Assembly: GCA_004195335.1 (NCBI GenBank)
Contig: SDWK01000762.1
Span: forward strand, 1 to 12,166
Length of the DNA stretch: 12,166 bases
Source: Shewanella sp.
GTDB lineage: Bacteria; Pseudomonadota; Gammaproteobacteria; Enterobacterales; Shewanellaceae
Reading direction: 5' to 3'
This document shows, in pieces, positions 1-5,917 of this stretch (positions within the stretch are counted from its first letter, which is position 1; each line of letters opens with the position of its first letter). The position numbers were made by a program, and so were the translations under genes. The notes beneath the pieces were generated by a model that did no database searches, was not told where the DNA came from, and was given only the letters and a program-made list of their open reading frames with translations.

Positions 1-39
1 TTTAGTCACTCTAATCTATTCGAAACTAACTCAATACTA

Positions 40-615
40 TTATCCAATCAGAAGATAACCACCGATAAGCGCGATAAAACCACCCGACACCCGCATCAAG
101 CGATGCTGCGTACTGACACGCTGCATACCCATGCCTAGGAACACCCCGACAATATGTATCGTCGCTGTGCCACTGATAAATCCAAATGCATAGAGTACCG
201 GATTTGCCAACTGTGGCATCTCAACACCGTGGGCATGACCATGAAAAATAGCAAATACGCCAACAAATACCATAACCAATAACTGAGGCAGCTTTTTGTC
301 GATTGCTAAGGCTAACCCTAGCAATAACACCGAGATTGCGATCCCCACTTCTACGAAGGGAACCGGGATTGAGAGTAAGCCCAGAATACCACCAACAAGC
401 ATGAATATGACGAATGCGCTGGGTACGGTCCAGATAGCCTTCCCACCGAGTTGGGTACTTAAAATCCCCACGCACAACATGGCTAACAGATGATCGAAGC
501 CCAGAACAGGATGATTAAAACCCGTGATAAAACCACCTGAAGAATGAAGCTCATGAGCCTGTATCGGTAGTGATGTAAAGAGGATAACAAAAACTAAAAC
601 AGCTAAACGTATCAT
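40..615 (-). CDS. hupE: HupE/UreJ family membrane protein (putative Ni/Co-related transporter)
   Basis: A 191-residue integral membrane protein. The N-terminus is a signal peptide (about residues 1-20, cleavage likely after PIQA), so the mature protein starts HELHSSGG. The family signatures are present: HPVLGFDHLLAMLCVG early in the mature part and FHGHAHGVEMP about two-thirds along. These histidine-rich motifs lie in or next to hydrophobic helices; about five or six membrane segments follow the signal. HupE/UreJ proteins occur with NiFe hydrogenase or urease genes and are thought to carry nickel or cobalt across the inner membrane. No hydrogenase or urease gene is visible here, so the metal is inferred. 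ATG start, with AGGA 8 nt upstream. It lies on the same strand as the upstream yigB-like gene but 98 nt away, with its own FNR-type promoter. The full length is present. Confidence 0.88.
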   Translation of the reverse strand: MIRLAVLVFVILFTSLPIQAHELHSSGGFITGFNHPVLGFDHLLAMLCVGILSTQLGGKAIWTVPSAFVIFMLVGGILGLLSIPVPFVEVGIAISVLLLGLALAIDKKLPQLLVMVFVGVFAIFHGHAHGVEMPQLANPVLYAFGFISGTATIHIVGVFLGMGMQRVSTQHRLMRVSGGFIALIGGYLLIG

Positions 616-659
616 GACAACAATCCTATCCTTGATTAATCACTTTGAAGATAGGTTGC

Positions 660-701
660 AAGATACACTGCATCACCCAAGCATCACTTGATGCATATCA
701 A
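660..701 (-). promoter_or_regulatory. FNR-type (EtrA) box and promoter of hupE
   Basis: Positions 688-701 read TTGAT-GCAT-ATCAA, a perfect match to the FNR consensus TTGAT-N4-ATCAA. On the minus strand a -10-like TATCTT lies at 665-660, which would put the start of transcription near 653. The box centre (694.5) is then at about -41.5, the standard class II position for FNR activators, with a 38-nt leader carrying the hupE ribosome-binding site. The palindrome and spacing are seen directly; binding by FNR (called EtrA in Shewanella) is inferred. Confidence 0.68.
670..687 (-). repeat. Two direct GTGATGC repeats, 11-bp period
   Basis: The plus strand reads GCATCAC-CCAA-GCATCAC (GTGATGC on the hupE coding strand). 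The two copies are one helical turn apart and sit between the FNR-type box and the proposed -10 of hupE. This spacing suits a second DNA-binding protein reading one face of the helix, but no regulator is recognised. Confidence 0.4.
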
Positions 702-713
702 GCGATTGAAAAC

Positions 714-1436
714 TTAGGAAAGAAGTGCTGACAACTCAGATATATCGCCGATCTCTATATGGGGCAACATACCCGCGCCTTTATCGACCCGAGTTCTGTC
801 ATATGCAGGATTAAGCCATATGGATTGGCACCCGGCTCTTCTCGCTCCCTGAACATCGTTAAAATAGCTATCACCCACGTGAAGTAAGGTCTGATGAGCA
901 ATATTAAGTCTTCGACAGGCGGTGTAGAACATATCCGGATAGGGTTTCTTTCTTGTCCCGTCTCCAGGGTGGAGTGTGAACTGAAAAACCGAGTCCAAAC
1001 CTATCTTGGCAGCATCGACATTCCCATTGGTCAACCCTATCAAGGGGTGCCTCTGACCCAACTTCTCAAGCAAACTGATAACAGGTCTGGATACAGAAAA
1101 GTTAGATCGCTCTTTCAAAAAGTGTTCGAGCCCCGCTTTTGCCCCCGTCTGGGCATCGGCTCTCGAATAACCAAAGCCAAGTAATCCTTGCTCTAACATG
1201 ATGAGTCTTGCGACAGTGGTATCGTGAGTGAGTTCAGGATGCTGTTGAAGCAAAGAGGTTTTTAACGCTATCCAGTCCGCCCTTTCCCACCGACAAGACT
1301 TACCGTATTCCCGGTAGAGAAATGCCATTAATGATGCCTCGGCCCGTTTTAGGACAGGACGGTTATCGTATAAGGTATCATCGAGGTCGAAGCTAATTGC
1401 ACGAAAATCTCGTGTCCTTATATAAGAGTGAACCAT
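714..1436 (-). CDS. yigB: HAD-superfamily phosphatase, YigB-like
   Basis: A 240-residue haloacid dehalogenase-type phosphatase. Motif I is FDLDDT, with nucleophile D17 and acid/base D19; motif II is LTNGN with T136; motif III is a lysine at 163/164 (RKKPYPDMF); motif IV is HVGDSYFND with D189 and D194. The residues between motifs I and II are mostly helical, as expected for a C1-type cap. E. coli YigB dephosphorylates the riboflavin precursor 5-amino-6-(5-phospho-D-ribitylamino)uracil and FMN and lies next to xerC, as here; the exact substrate in this organism is inferred. The ATG shares one base with the xerC stop (TGATG) and has AGGA 8 nt upstream, within the xerC coding end, so the two are translationally coupled. 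It is the last gene of the lptM-lysA-dapF-DUF484-xerC-yigB run. Confidence 0.88.
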   Translation of the reverse strand: MVHSYIRTRDFRAISFDLDDTLYDNRPVLKRAEASLMAFLYREYGKSCRWERADWIALKTSLLQQHPELTHDTTVARLIMLEQGLLGFGYSRADAQTGAKAGLEHFLKERSNFSVSRPVISLLEKLGQRHPLIGLTNGNVDAAKIGLDSVFQFTLHPGDGTRKKPYPDMFYTACRRLNIAHQTLLHVGDSYFNDVQGARRAGCQSIWLNPAYDRTRVDKGAGMLPHIEIGDISELSALLS

Positions 1437-2347
1437 CAGTTTTTTCCTGCTTTCGCTGTCGCTTTAGTTTTAACTTTAGCTCGCGGATGTGCGCCATCAT
1501 AGACTTTCGCTAAATGTTGAAAGTCTAAGCTAGTGTATATCTGTGTCGTAGATAAATTGGCATGTCCGAGTAACTCCTGAACAGCCCTGAGATCGGCGCT
1601 GGATTCAAGCATATGTGTTGCAAAAGAGTGTCTGAGTTTATGGGGGTAAACGCGCATATTAAGGGCCTGTTCCTGCCCCCACTTAGCCAGTCTGGCCTGA
1701 ATACTTCGATGTGCTAATCGCTTACCTTTTCCAGTCACAAACAGGGCATCACCTTCACAGACAATCCCACTTTTACACGTTAACCAGCACTCGATAGCAT
1801 TCATCGCCATATTACCGACAGGGACTATTCGCTCCTTGCTCCCCTTCCCCATCACCTTTACCTGTCTCTCACTGAAGCTGATATCCTTTACATCCAAGGC
1901 AGCAAGCTCCGCCAGACGTAATCCTGAAGAGTAAAAGAGCTCCATGATAGCTTTATCACGCACACTCAATGGATCATCACCCTCTATCTCCAACAGATGA
2001 GTGACGGAATCAAGATCCATATTTTTAGGCAGGGGTTTATTTTGCTTTGGAGCACTCAGACTCATTGCCGGGTTAGCCTGAATAGCTCCCTCTTTGAGCA
2101 GGAAGTCACAGAACTGTTTTACCGCAGACAGTGTGAGTGATATGGAACGAGGGCTAAGACCTTGTCGGTGAATTTGGCTCAACGCTCCTTGAAGTTGCTC
2201 TCGAGTAATATCAAACCATGAGGTGGTTTCATCTAGCCGCTTACTGACCCGCTCTAACTCGTACAGATAGTTACGTACCGTATGTTTAGAAAGTTGACGC
2301 TCTGCACTGAGATAACTTTCAAATTTCTGAAACCATTCAACGTCCAT
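1436..2347 (-). CDS. xerC: Site-specific tyrosine recombinase XerC
   Basis: With the start chosen here the protein has 303 residues, close to the usual 298-300. It works with XerD at the dif site to resolve chromosome dimers at division. The N-terminal SAM-like core-binding domain (about 3-88) is followed by the catalytic domain with all six active residues: R144 (SSGLRLAEL), K168 (GKGSKER), H236 and R239 ([12 protein letters not shown]), H262 ([10 protein letters not shown]) and nucleophile Y271 (TQIYTSLD). A longer open frame begins at 2461, but it overlaps the DUF484 gene and its extra 38 residues have no family counterpart; MDVEWFQKF at 2347 fits XerC proteins and lies 10 nt after the DUF484 stop. 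The Lys/Ala-rich C-terminal tail (after HPRA) is a little longer than in E. coli XerC. Confidence 0.96.
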   Translation of the reverse strand: MDVEWFQKFESYLSAERQLSKHTVRNYLYELERVSKRLDETTSWFDITREQLQGALSQIHRQGLSPRSISLTLSAVKQFCDFLLKEGAIQANPAMSLSAPKQNKPLPKNMDLDSVTHLLEIEGDDPLSVRDKAIMELFYSSGLRLAELAALDVKDISFSERQVKVMGKGSKERIVPVGNMAMNAIECWLTCKSGIVCEGDALFVTGKGKRLAHRSIQARLAKWGQEQALNMRVYPHKLRHSFATHMLESSADLRAVQELLGHANLSTTQIYTSLDFQHLAKVYDGAHPRAKVKTKATAKAGKN

Positions 2348-2357
2348 TAGGGCCTGT

Positions 2358-2996
2358 TTATAATTTTGGCAACAAGTGATCCAGAAGCTGCTTAAGCTGA
2401 TCCAACAGTAGATTATCCATCTCGGGATGAAAGTGCATCGCATCTTGGCTCGCGATAGCAAAAATCACCTGGCCACATTGCTCAGACAGTCTGGACAGCG
2501 CTACAGATCCCACGTCACTACCGAACAGGCGTTTAGACTCTTCGATGGTCAGGCGTCCGAAGTAATGCCCTTGGCTCAAACGTTTGCTCCAGATCCGCGA
2601 CAGCTCACTATCTAGATCATGCACCGTGATGAGCCTGACGTGACTGAAATGAAACTGAGCTTGTAATCCCTCGGATAACGCCTGCCTCAACTCACCAATA
2701 TCTTCACATTGTAGCAATTTATGGGACAGCGCCGTATTGAACATATAGATAGATTCATTGCGAGAGGCGATTCCCATCAAAGAGGTGATCTCTTCCTCAA
2801 GCTGCTGCACCCGGCTTCTCATCATCTCTTGCTTACGTTCAACCAGAGAAACCGCTCCACGCTCGGCGTGTGGAATTCGCATGGCTAATAGCAATTCTGG
2901 ATATCGACTGAAGAAATCGGGATTATCCAACAGATATTCACGGATTAATATCTCGTCAAACGGGGCTTCTTTTTTCACTTTAGGTGCATCACTCAT
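2358..2996 (-). CDS. DUF484 family protein
   Basis: A 212-residue soluble protein of the DUF484 family, which is nearly always encoded between dapF and xerC in Gammaproteobacteria. The N-terminal family signature is visible: [16 protein letters not shown] (about 20-36), then a conserved stretch ending in [14 protein letters not shown] short coiled-coil helix (about 54-76) leads into a C-terminal part that resembles a GAF-like sensor fold (known for family members, not provable here). Function is unknown; a link to recombination or cell-wall genes is only suggested by gene order. Its ATG overlaps the dapF stop as ATGA, so it is translationally coupled. No membrane segment or catalytic motif is seen. 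Confidence 0.9.
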   Translation of the reverse strand: MSDAPKVKKEAPFDEILIREYLLDNPDFFSRYPELLLAMRIPHAERGAVSLVERKQEMMRSRVQQLEEEITSLMGIASRNESIYMFNTALSHKLLQCEDIGELRQALSEGLQAQFHFSHVRLITVHDLDSELSRIWSKRLSQGHYFGRLTIEESKRLFGSDVGSVALSRLSEQCGQVIFAIASQDAMHFHPEMDNLLLDQLKQLLDHLLPKL

Positions 2997-3835
2997 TGCT
3001 GTATCTGTCCATCATATACATGTTCGGCGGGTCCGGTCATCCACAAGGGCTTGCCTTCCCCTTCCCAGTTAATCGTCAAGGTACCGCCGGGAAGATCGAC
3101 ACGCACACAATTATCTAATTTTCCTTGTAGCTGTCCAACAACTACAGCCGCGCAGGCACCGGTTCCACAAGCTAAAGTCTCGGCGGCTCCCCGCTCATAG
3201 ACTCTCAACTTGATATGACCCGAGTTGATGACCTGCATAAAGCCGACATTGACCCCTTTAGGGAAACGTTCATGGCGGGTAAGCAGGGCGCCAATGCCTT
3301 CCACATCTGCAGCCTGAATATCTTCGACATCCAATACACAGTGTGGGTTGCCCATGGAAACTGCGCCACATAGGAAGGTCTGCATATTTAAATCTGGAGC
3401 CGTCGACTGAAGCAGGTATGTCTTTTCTACTTTCTTGGCATTGAATGGTATTTGTGCTGGTTCAAGCTCTGGGATCCCCATATTAACCGTCACATTGCCG
3501 TCTCTTTCAAGCCTTAATGTGATCTTGCCATTTGAGGTACTAACCCGGATTTTCTGTTTATTGGTTAGCCCCTTGTTGCGAACAAAACGAGCAAAACAAC
3601 GAGCACCATTGCCACACTGCTCTACCTCACTACCATCGGCATTAAATATCCGATAGTGGAAATCTAGATCCGGATCATAAGGGGGTTCGACCAATAGCAA
3701 CTGATCGAAACCGATACCAAAATTTCGATCGGCAAGGCGCTTGATCTGCTCAGGCGAGAAGAACACATTCTGTGTTACTCCATCAACCACCATAAAATCA
3801 TTACCTAAGCCGTGCATCTTAGAAAAATGGATCAA
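2993..3835 (-). CDS. dapF: Diaminopimelate epimerase
   Basis: The 280-residue enzyme converts LL-diaminopimelate to the meso form, used in peptidoglycan and as substrate of LysA. The two catalytic cysteines of this PLP-independent epimerase are C74 ([12 protein letters not shown]) and C223 ([12 protein letters not shown]), one in each of the two similar halves. The signatures [12 protein letters not shown] at the start and SMGNPHCV in the middle are intact. The start codon is TTG: the conserved first strand (IHFSK before MHGLG) would be lost if the next ATG, residue 7, were used, and AAGGA lies 8 nt before the TTG. The protein is a few residues longer than E. coli DapF (274), with a small insertion near 143-150 (STAPDLN). 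It lies 69 nt after lysA, with a possible terminator between, and overlaps the DUF484 gene by 4 nt. Confidence 0.97.
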   Translation of the reverse strand: MIHFSKMHGLGNDFMVVDGVTQNVFFSPEQIKRLADRNFGIGFDQLLLVEPPYDPDLDFHYRIFNADGSEVEQCGNGARCFARFVRNKGLTNKQKIRVSTSNGKITLRLERDGNVTVNMGIPELEPAQIPFNAKKVEKTYLLQSTAPDLNMQTFLCGAVSMGNPHCVLDVEDIQAADVEGIGALLTRHERFPKGVNVGFMQVINSGHIKLRVYERGAAETLACGTGACAAVVVGQLQGKLDNCVRVDLPGGTLTINWEGEGKPLWMTGPAEHVYDGQIQQ

Positions 3836-3843
3836 GATAGATA

Positions 3844-3848
3844 TCCTT
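3844..3848 (-). promoter_or_regulatory. Ribosome-binding site deciding the TTG start of dapF
   Basis: On the minus strand AAGGA lies 8 nt upstream of the TTG at 3835-3833, the ideal distance. No such site precedes the next in-frame ATG (residue 7). Confidence 0.75.
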
Positions 3849-3858
3849 TAAAAGCTAT

Positions 3859-3880
3859 GTTCTACAGCTTGAAGCAGAAC
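3859..3880 (-). repeat. Imperfect hairpin in the lysA-dapF gap
   Basis: GTTCT (3859-3863) and AGAAC (3876-3880) are complementary, and an inner GCT/AGC pairing continues the stem past a three-base bulge. It lies between the lysA terminator-like hairpin and the dapF ribosome-binding site. It could be part of the dapF leader structure or protect the processed dapF transcript; both are inference. Confidence 0.35.
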
Positions 3881-3906
3881 AAAAAAAACTGTTATAGAGA
3901 CAGTTT
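3881..3906 (-). terminator. Weak intrinsic terminator or attenuator after lysA
   Basis: On the minus strand the sequence is AAACTGT, a 7-nt loop, ACAGTTT, then a run that gives eight T in a row (3888 down to 3881). The stem starts inside the lysA stop codon region. With only two G-C pairs the stem is weak, but the T tract is strong, so partial termination before dapF is likely and full termination is not. Confidence 0.55.
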
Positions 3907-5149
3907 ACGGCAGTAGTTGCTCACCTTGCCATAGCTGTGACAGTTTTTCTCGTTCACGAATAAGGTGTGCTTGATTACCATCGACCATGATTTCGGCTGC
4001 TCTGGGACGAGAATTATAATTCGACGACATAGTAAAACCATAAGCTCCCGATGAGCGCACCGCAAGAAAATCGCCGGCATCGAGATTTAATTCTCTGTTT
4101 TTACCTAAGAAATCACCCGTTTCACATACCGGGCCCACGATATCATAATTACGCGTTTCACCTTCACGAGGCTTCACCGGAATAATGTTTTGCCAAGCAC
4201 TATATAGTGCTGGACGGATAAGGTCGTTCATCGCTCCATCGACCAGAGCGAAGTGTTTATCGCTGTTACCCTTAAGGTAGAGAACCTGAGTAACGAAAAT
4301 ACCGGCATTGGCCGCTATGGCACGACCGGGCTCAAAAATAAGTTTTAACTTTCTCTCACCTAAACGCTCAAGCAATGCCGCAGCATAAACATCTGGCTGG
4401 GGAGGCGTTTCATCATCATAGGTCACGCCTAAGCCACCACCGACATCGAAATGTTCAATGTTAATCCCCTGCTCGGCCAATCTGTCGATCAAGGCGAGCA
4501 TAAGATCCATGGCATCCAGAAACGGCTGTATCTCTGTCAATTGCGAACCGATATGGCAATCGACCCCTTTCACTTTTAACCCTGGCAGACTGTTAGCACG
4601 AGCGAAGATAGTTTCGGCTTCATCCATAGCGATACCAAACTTATTTTCTTTAAGCCCGGTAGAAATATAGGGGTGAGTACCTGCATCAACATCTGGATTC
4701 ACTCTTAAAGATACCGGCGCCACTTTTCCAAGGCATATAGCCACAAGGTTGAGCTGTTCAAGTTCGGCGGCCGATTCAACATTGAAACAGTAAATGCCCT
4801 GGTTTAATGCCATCTCCATCTCGGCGACTGTTTTACCGACACCGGAAAAAACCACCTTATCGGGCGAGCCTCCAGCCTCGATCACTCGGGATAGTTCGCC
4901 ACCAGAGACAATATCGAAGCCACTGCCCAAACGTGCAAGTACATTGAGTACCGCAAGATTTGAATTGGCTTTCACCGCATAACAGATGAGATGTGGATGA
5001 TTTGCTACCGCACGTTCAAAAGCGTGCCAGTGACGCTCTAATGTCGCACGTGAATAGATGTATAACGGTGTACCGTAGGTTTGAGCTAGCTGGGCAACCT
5101 GACAATCTTCGGCCTGTAGCTCATTATTTTTATAGAGAAAATGATCCAA
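3905..5149 (-). CDS. lysA: Diaminopimelate decarboxylase
   Basis: The 414-residue PLP enzyme of fold type III decarboxylates meso-diaminopimelate to L-lysine, the last step of the pathway. The PLP lysine is K60 (CYAVKANSN). Other signatures are HIGSQ (199-203), the phosphate-binding GGGLG (237-241), EPGR (273-276), VCETGD with C342 and E343, and the Y370 region (SSGAYGFTMSSNYNSRPR). The open frame extends upstream to 5272, but that extension runs through the lptM gene and is unlike LysA; the TTG at 5149 gives MDHFLYKNNELQAE, typical of the family, and has AAGGA 8 nt upstream. It starts 4 nt after the lptM stop, so it is probably translated by ribosomes coming off lptM. In E. coli lysA is elsewhere, beside its regulator lysR; no lysR is seen here. 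Confidence 0.96.
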   Translation of the reverse strand: MDHFLYKNNELQAEDCQVAQLAQTYGTPLYIYSRATLERHWHAFERAVANHPHLICYAVKANSNLAVLNVLARLGSGFDIVSGGELSRVIEAGGSPDKVVFSGVGKTVAEMEMALNQGIYCFNVESAAELEQLNLVAICLGKVAPVSLRVNPDVDAGTHPYISTGLKENKFGIAMDEAETIFARANSLPGLKVKGVDCHIGSQLTEIQPFLDAMDLMLALIDRLAEQGINIEHFDVGGGLGVTYDDETPPQPDVYAAALLERLGERKLKLIFEPGRAIAANAGIFVTQVLYLKGNSDKHFALVDGAMNDLIRPALYSAWQNIIPVKPREGETRNYDIVGPVCETGDFLGKNRELNLDAGDFLAVRSSGAYGFTMSSNYNSRPRAAEIMVDGNQAHLIREREKLSQLWQGEQLLP

Positions 5150-5153
5150 GAGT

Positions 5154-5309
5154 CTATTCCTTATTGCTTTCTTTCTTTGGTTGTTCCTGTGGCTTTTCCT
5201 GATTATCTTGTTTGTCCGGCGATTTATACAAGGGCCCCTTTTGACCGCACGCAACGATAAAAAGACTACCAAGCAATATCAATGAACACACTCTCATTTT
5301 TCTCAACAT
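5154..5309 (-). CDS. lptM: Small LPS-translocon lipoprotein LptM (YifL family)
   Basis: This 51-residue lipoprotein begins MLRKMRVCSL, has a hydrophobic segment and the lipobox IVAC, with the lipidated cysteine at position 21. The mature start CGQKGPLYKSP matches the hallmark CGLKGPLYFPP of E. coli YifL, renamed LptM, an outer-membrane lipoprotein that binds the LptDE LPS translocon and helps LptD form its disulfides. The rest is a charged, Gln/Lys/Glu-rich disordered tail (KQDNQEKPQEQPKKESNKE). It is first in the operon, upstream of lysA, in the same relation to dapF and cyaA/cyaY as in E. coli. GGA lies 7 nt before the ATG. A second ATG at residue 5 (5297) would also leave an intact signal peptide. 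Function in this organism is inferred from the conserved motif and position. Confidence 0.9.
   Translation of the reverse strand: MLRKMRVCSLILLGSLFIVACGQKGPLYKSPDKQDNQEKPQEQPKKESNKE
5158..5162 (-). promoter_or_regulatory. Ribosome-binding site deciding the TTG start of lysA
   Basis: On the minus strand AAGGA sits in the last codons of lptM (Lys-Glu), 8 nt before the TTG at 5149-5147. This supports the TTG start and suggests that translation of lptM and lysA is coupled. Confidence 0.75.
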
Positions 5310-5527
5310 CTATCTGTCCAGGTTGTTTAATAGCAATTCGTATATCTCTACTGATGTTGCAGAGTTAGACTTTCTACGTCAAGCAGATAAAGAACTAATA
5401 CATGCTATTCCTGACAATTCATTCCGAATCAAGGCAAAGATACGAGGCTTTTACAAAATTTGATTGGAGTGATGGGTTGGGGTTGGTACTATCAATAAGA
5501 AAACTAACAACCAAGGATTAAGACCCA
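5310..5527. other. Divergent intergenic region between lptM and cyaY
   Basis: This 218-bp region must hold the promoters of the leftward lptM-lysA-dapF operon and of cyaY. On the minus strand the best -35-like elements are TTGACG (about 5382-5377) and TTGTCA (about 5418-5413), but neither has a convincing -10 at 16-18 nt, so I do not call that promoter. No CRP- or FNR-type palindrome is seen. Confidence 0.5.
5464..5492 (+). promoter_or_regulatory. Candidate extended -10 promoter of cyaY
   Basis: TGG followed by TACTAT (5484-5492) makes an extended -10 element. A weak -35, TTGGAG (5464-5469), lies 17 nt upstream. The predicted start near 5499 leaves a leader of about 29 nt with the cyaY ribosome-binding site. 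This is pattern matching only. Confidence 0.4.
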
Positions 5528-5857
5528 ATGGCAATGACAGACTCTGAATTTCATCAACTAGCCGATGAAATGTTTCAAGCCATAGATAACGCCATCGAGC
5601 AAGCCATCGATGAACAAGATGCCGATATTGACATTGATGCCTCGGGAAATGTGCTGCAGTTAGAGTTTCCGGATACGTCTAAAATTGTGATCAATAAACA
5701 GGAACCCTTGCATCAGATCTGGGTTGCTACCAAATTCGGTGGCTACCATTTCTCTTTCGTGGAAGGTCAGTGGATAGATGAAAGAAATGGCGGTGAGTTT
5801 ATGCCATTCATTATCGACTCTATTCAGCGTCAAGGTAACATCCAGCTTTCGCTGTGA
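5528..5857 (+). CDS. cyaY: Bacterial frataxin CyaY
   Basis: The 109-residue frataxin homologue binds iron and the cysteine desulfurase IscS and modulates iron-sulfur cluster assembly in the cytoplasm. The first helix is strongly acidic ([25 protein letters not shown] in pieces), as in CyaY proteins, where this ridge binds iron and IscS. The core strands carry the family signatures [21 protein letters not shown] and KFGGYHF. AAGGA lies 10 nt before the first ATG; the second ATG, two codons on, would be 16 nt away, so the first is preferred. The gene is transcribed alone, divergent from lptM and convergent with cyaA, the same arrangement as in E. coli. Confidence 0.96.
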   Translation: MAMTDSEFHQLADEMFQAIDNAIEQAIDEQDADIDIDASGNVLQLEFPDTSKIVINKQEPLHQIWVATKFGGYHFSFVEGQWIDERNGGEFMPFIIDSIQRQGNIQLSL

Positions 5858-5886
5858 TCCCCACTCTCTAAATGACAACACTGAAT

Positions 5887-5917
5887 AAAGAGGCCATTAA
5901 GTCATCAGGCCTCTTTT
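5887..5917. terminator. Bidirectional terminator between cyaY and cyaA
   Basis: AAAGAGGCC (5887-5895) pairs with GGCCTCTTT (5908-5916) across a 12-nt loop. Read rightward it ends in TTTT and terminates cyaY; read leftward it follows cyaA, with a shorter T run. The right arm reaches into the cyaA stop codon (5918-5916), so the two convergent genes share a very compact end. Confidence 0.78.

Noticed and set aside
221..475. Second minus-strand frame inside hupE
   Set aside because: Out-of-frame overlap within a clear HupE gene; composition does not resemble a real protein.
687..702. CTTGAT-GCAT-ATCAAG as a terminator for the yigB-ended operon
   Set aside because: The stem is short and AT-rich with no T run after it; it matches the FNR consensus perfectly instead.
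2348..2461. N-terminal extension of xerC to 2461
   Set aside because: It overlaps the 3' end of the DUF484 gene and gives 38 Trp/Cys-rich residues unknown in XerC.
2758..3072. Plus-strand open frame antisense to the DUF484 and dapF genes
   Set aside because: Serine-rich shadow of well-supported genes, with no ribosome site or family likeness. The same holds for the other open frames opposite xerC, dapF, lysA, cyaA, hemC and hemX.
5150..5272. N-terminal extension of lysA to 5272
   Set aside because: It runs through lptM in another frame, is unlike LysA, and the TTG at 5149 has a well-placed ribosome site.
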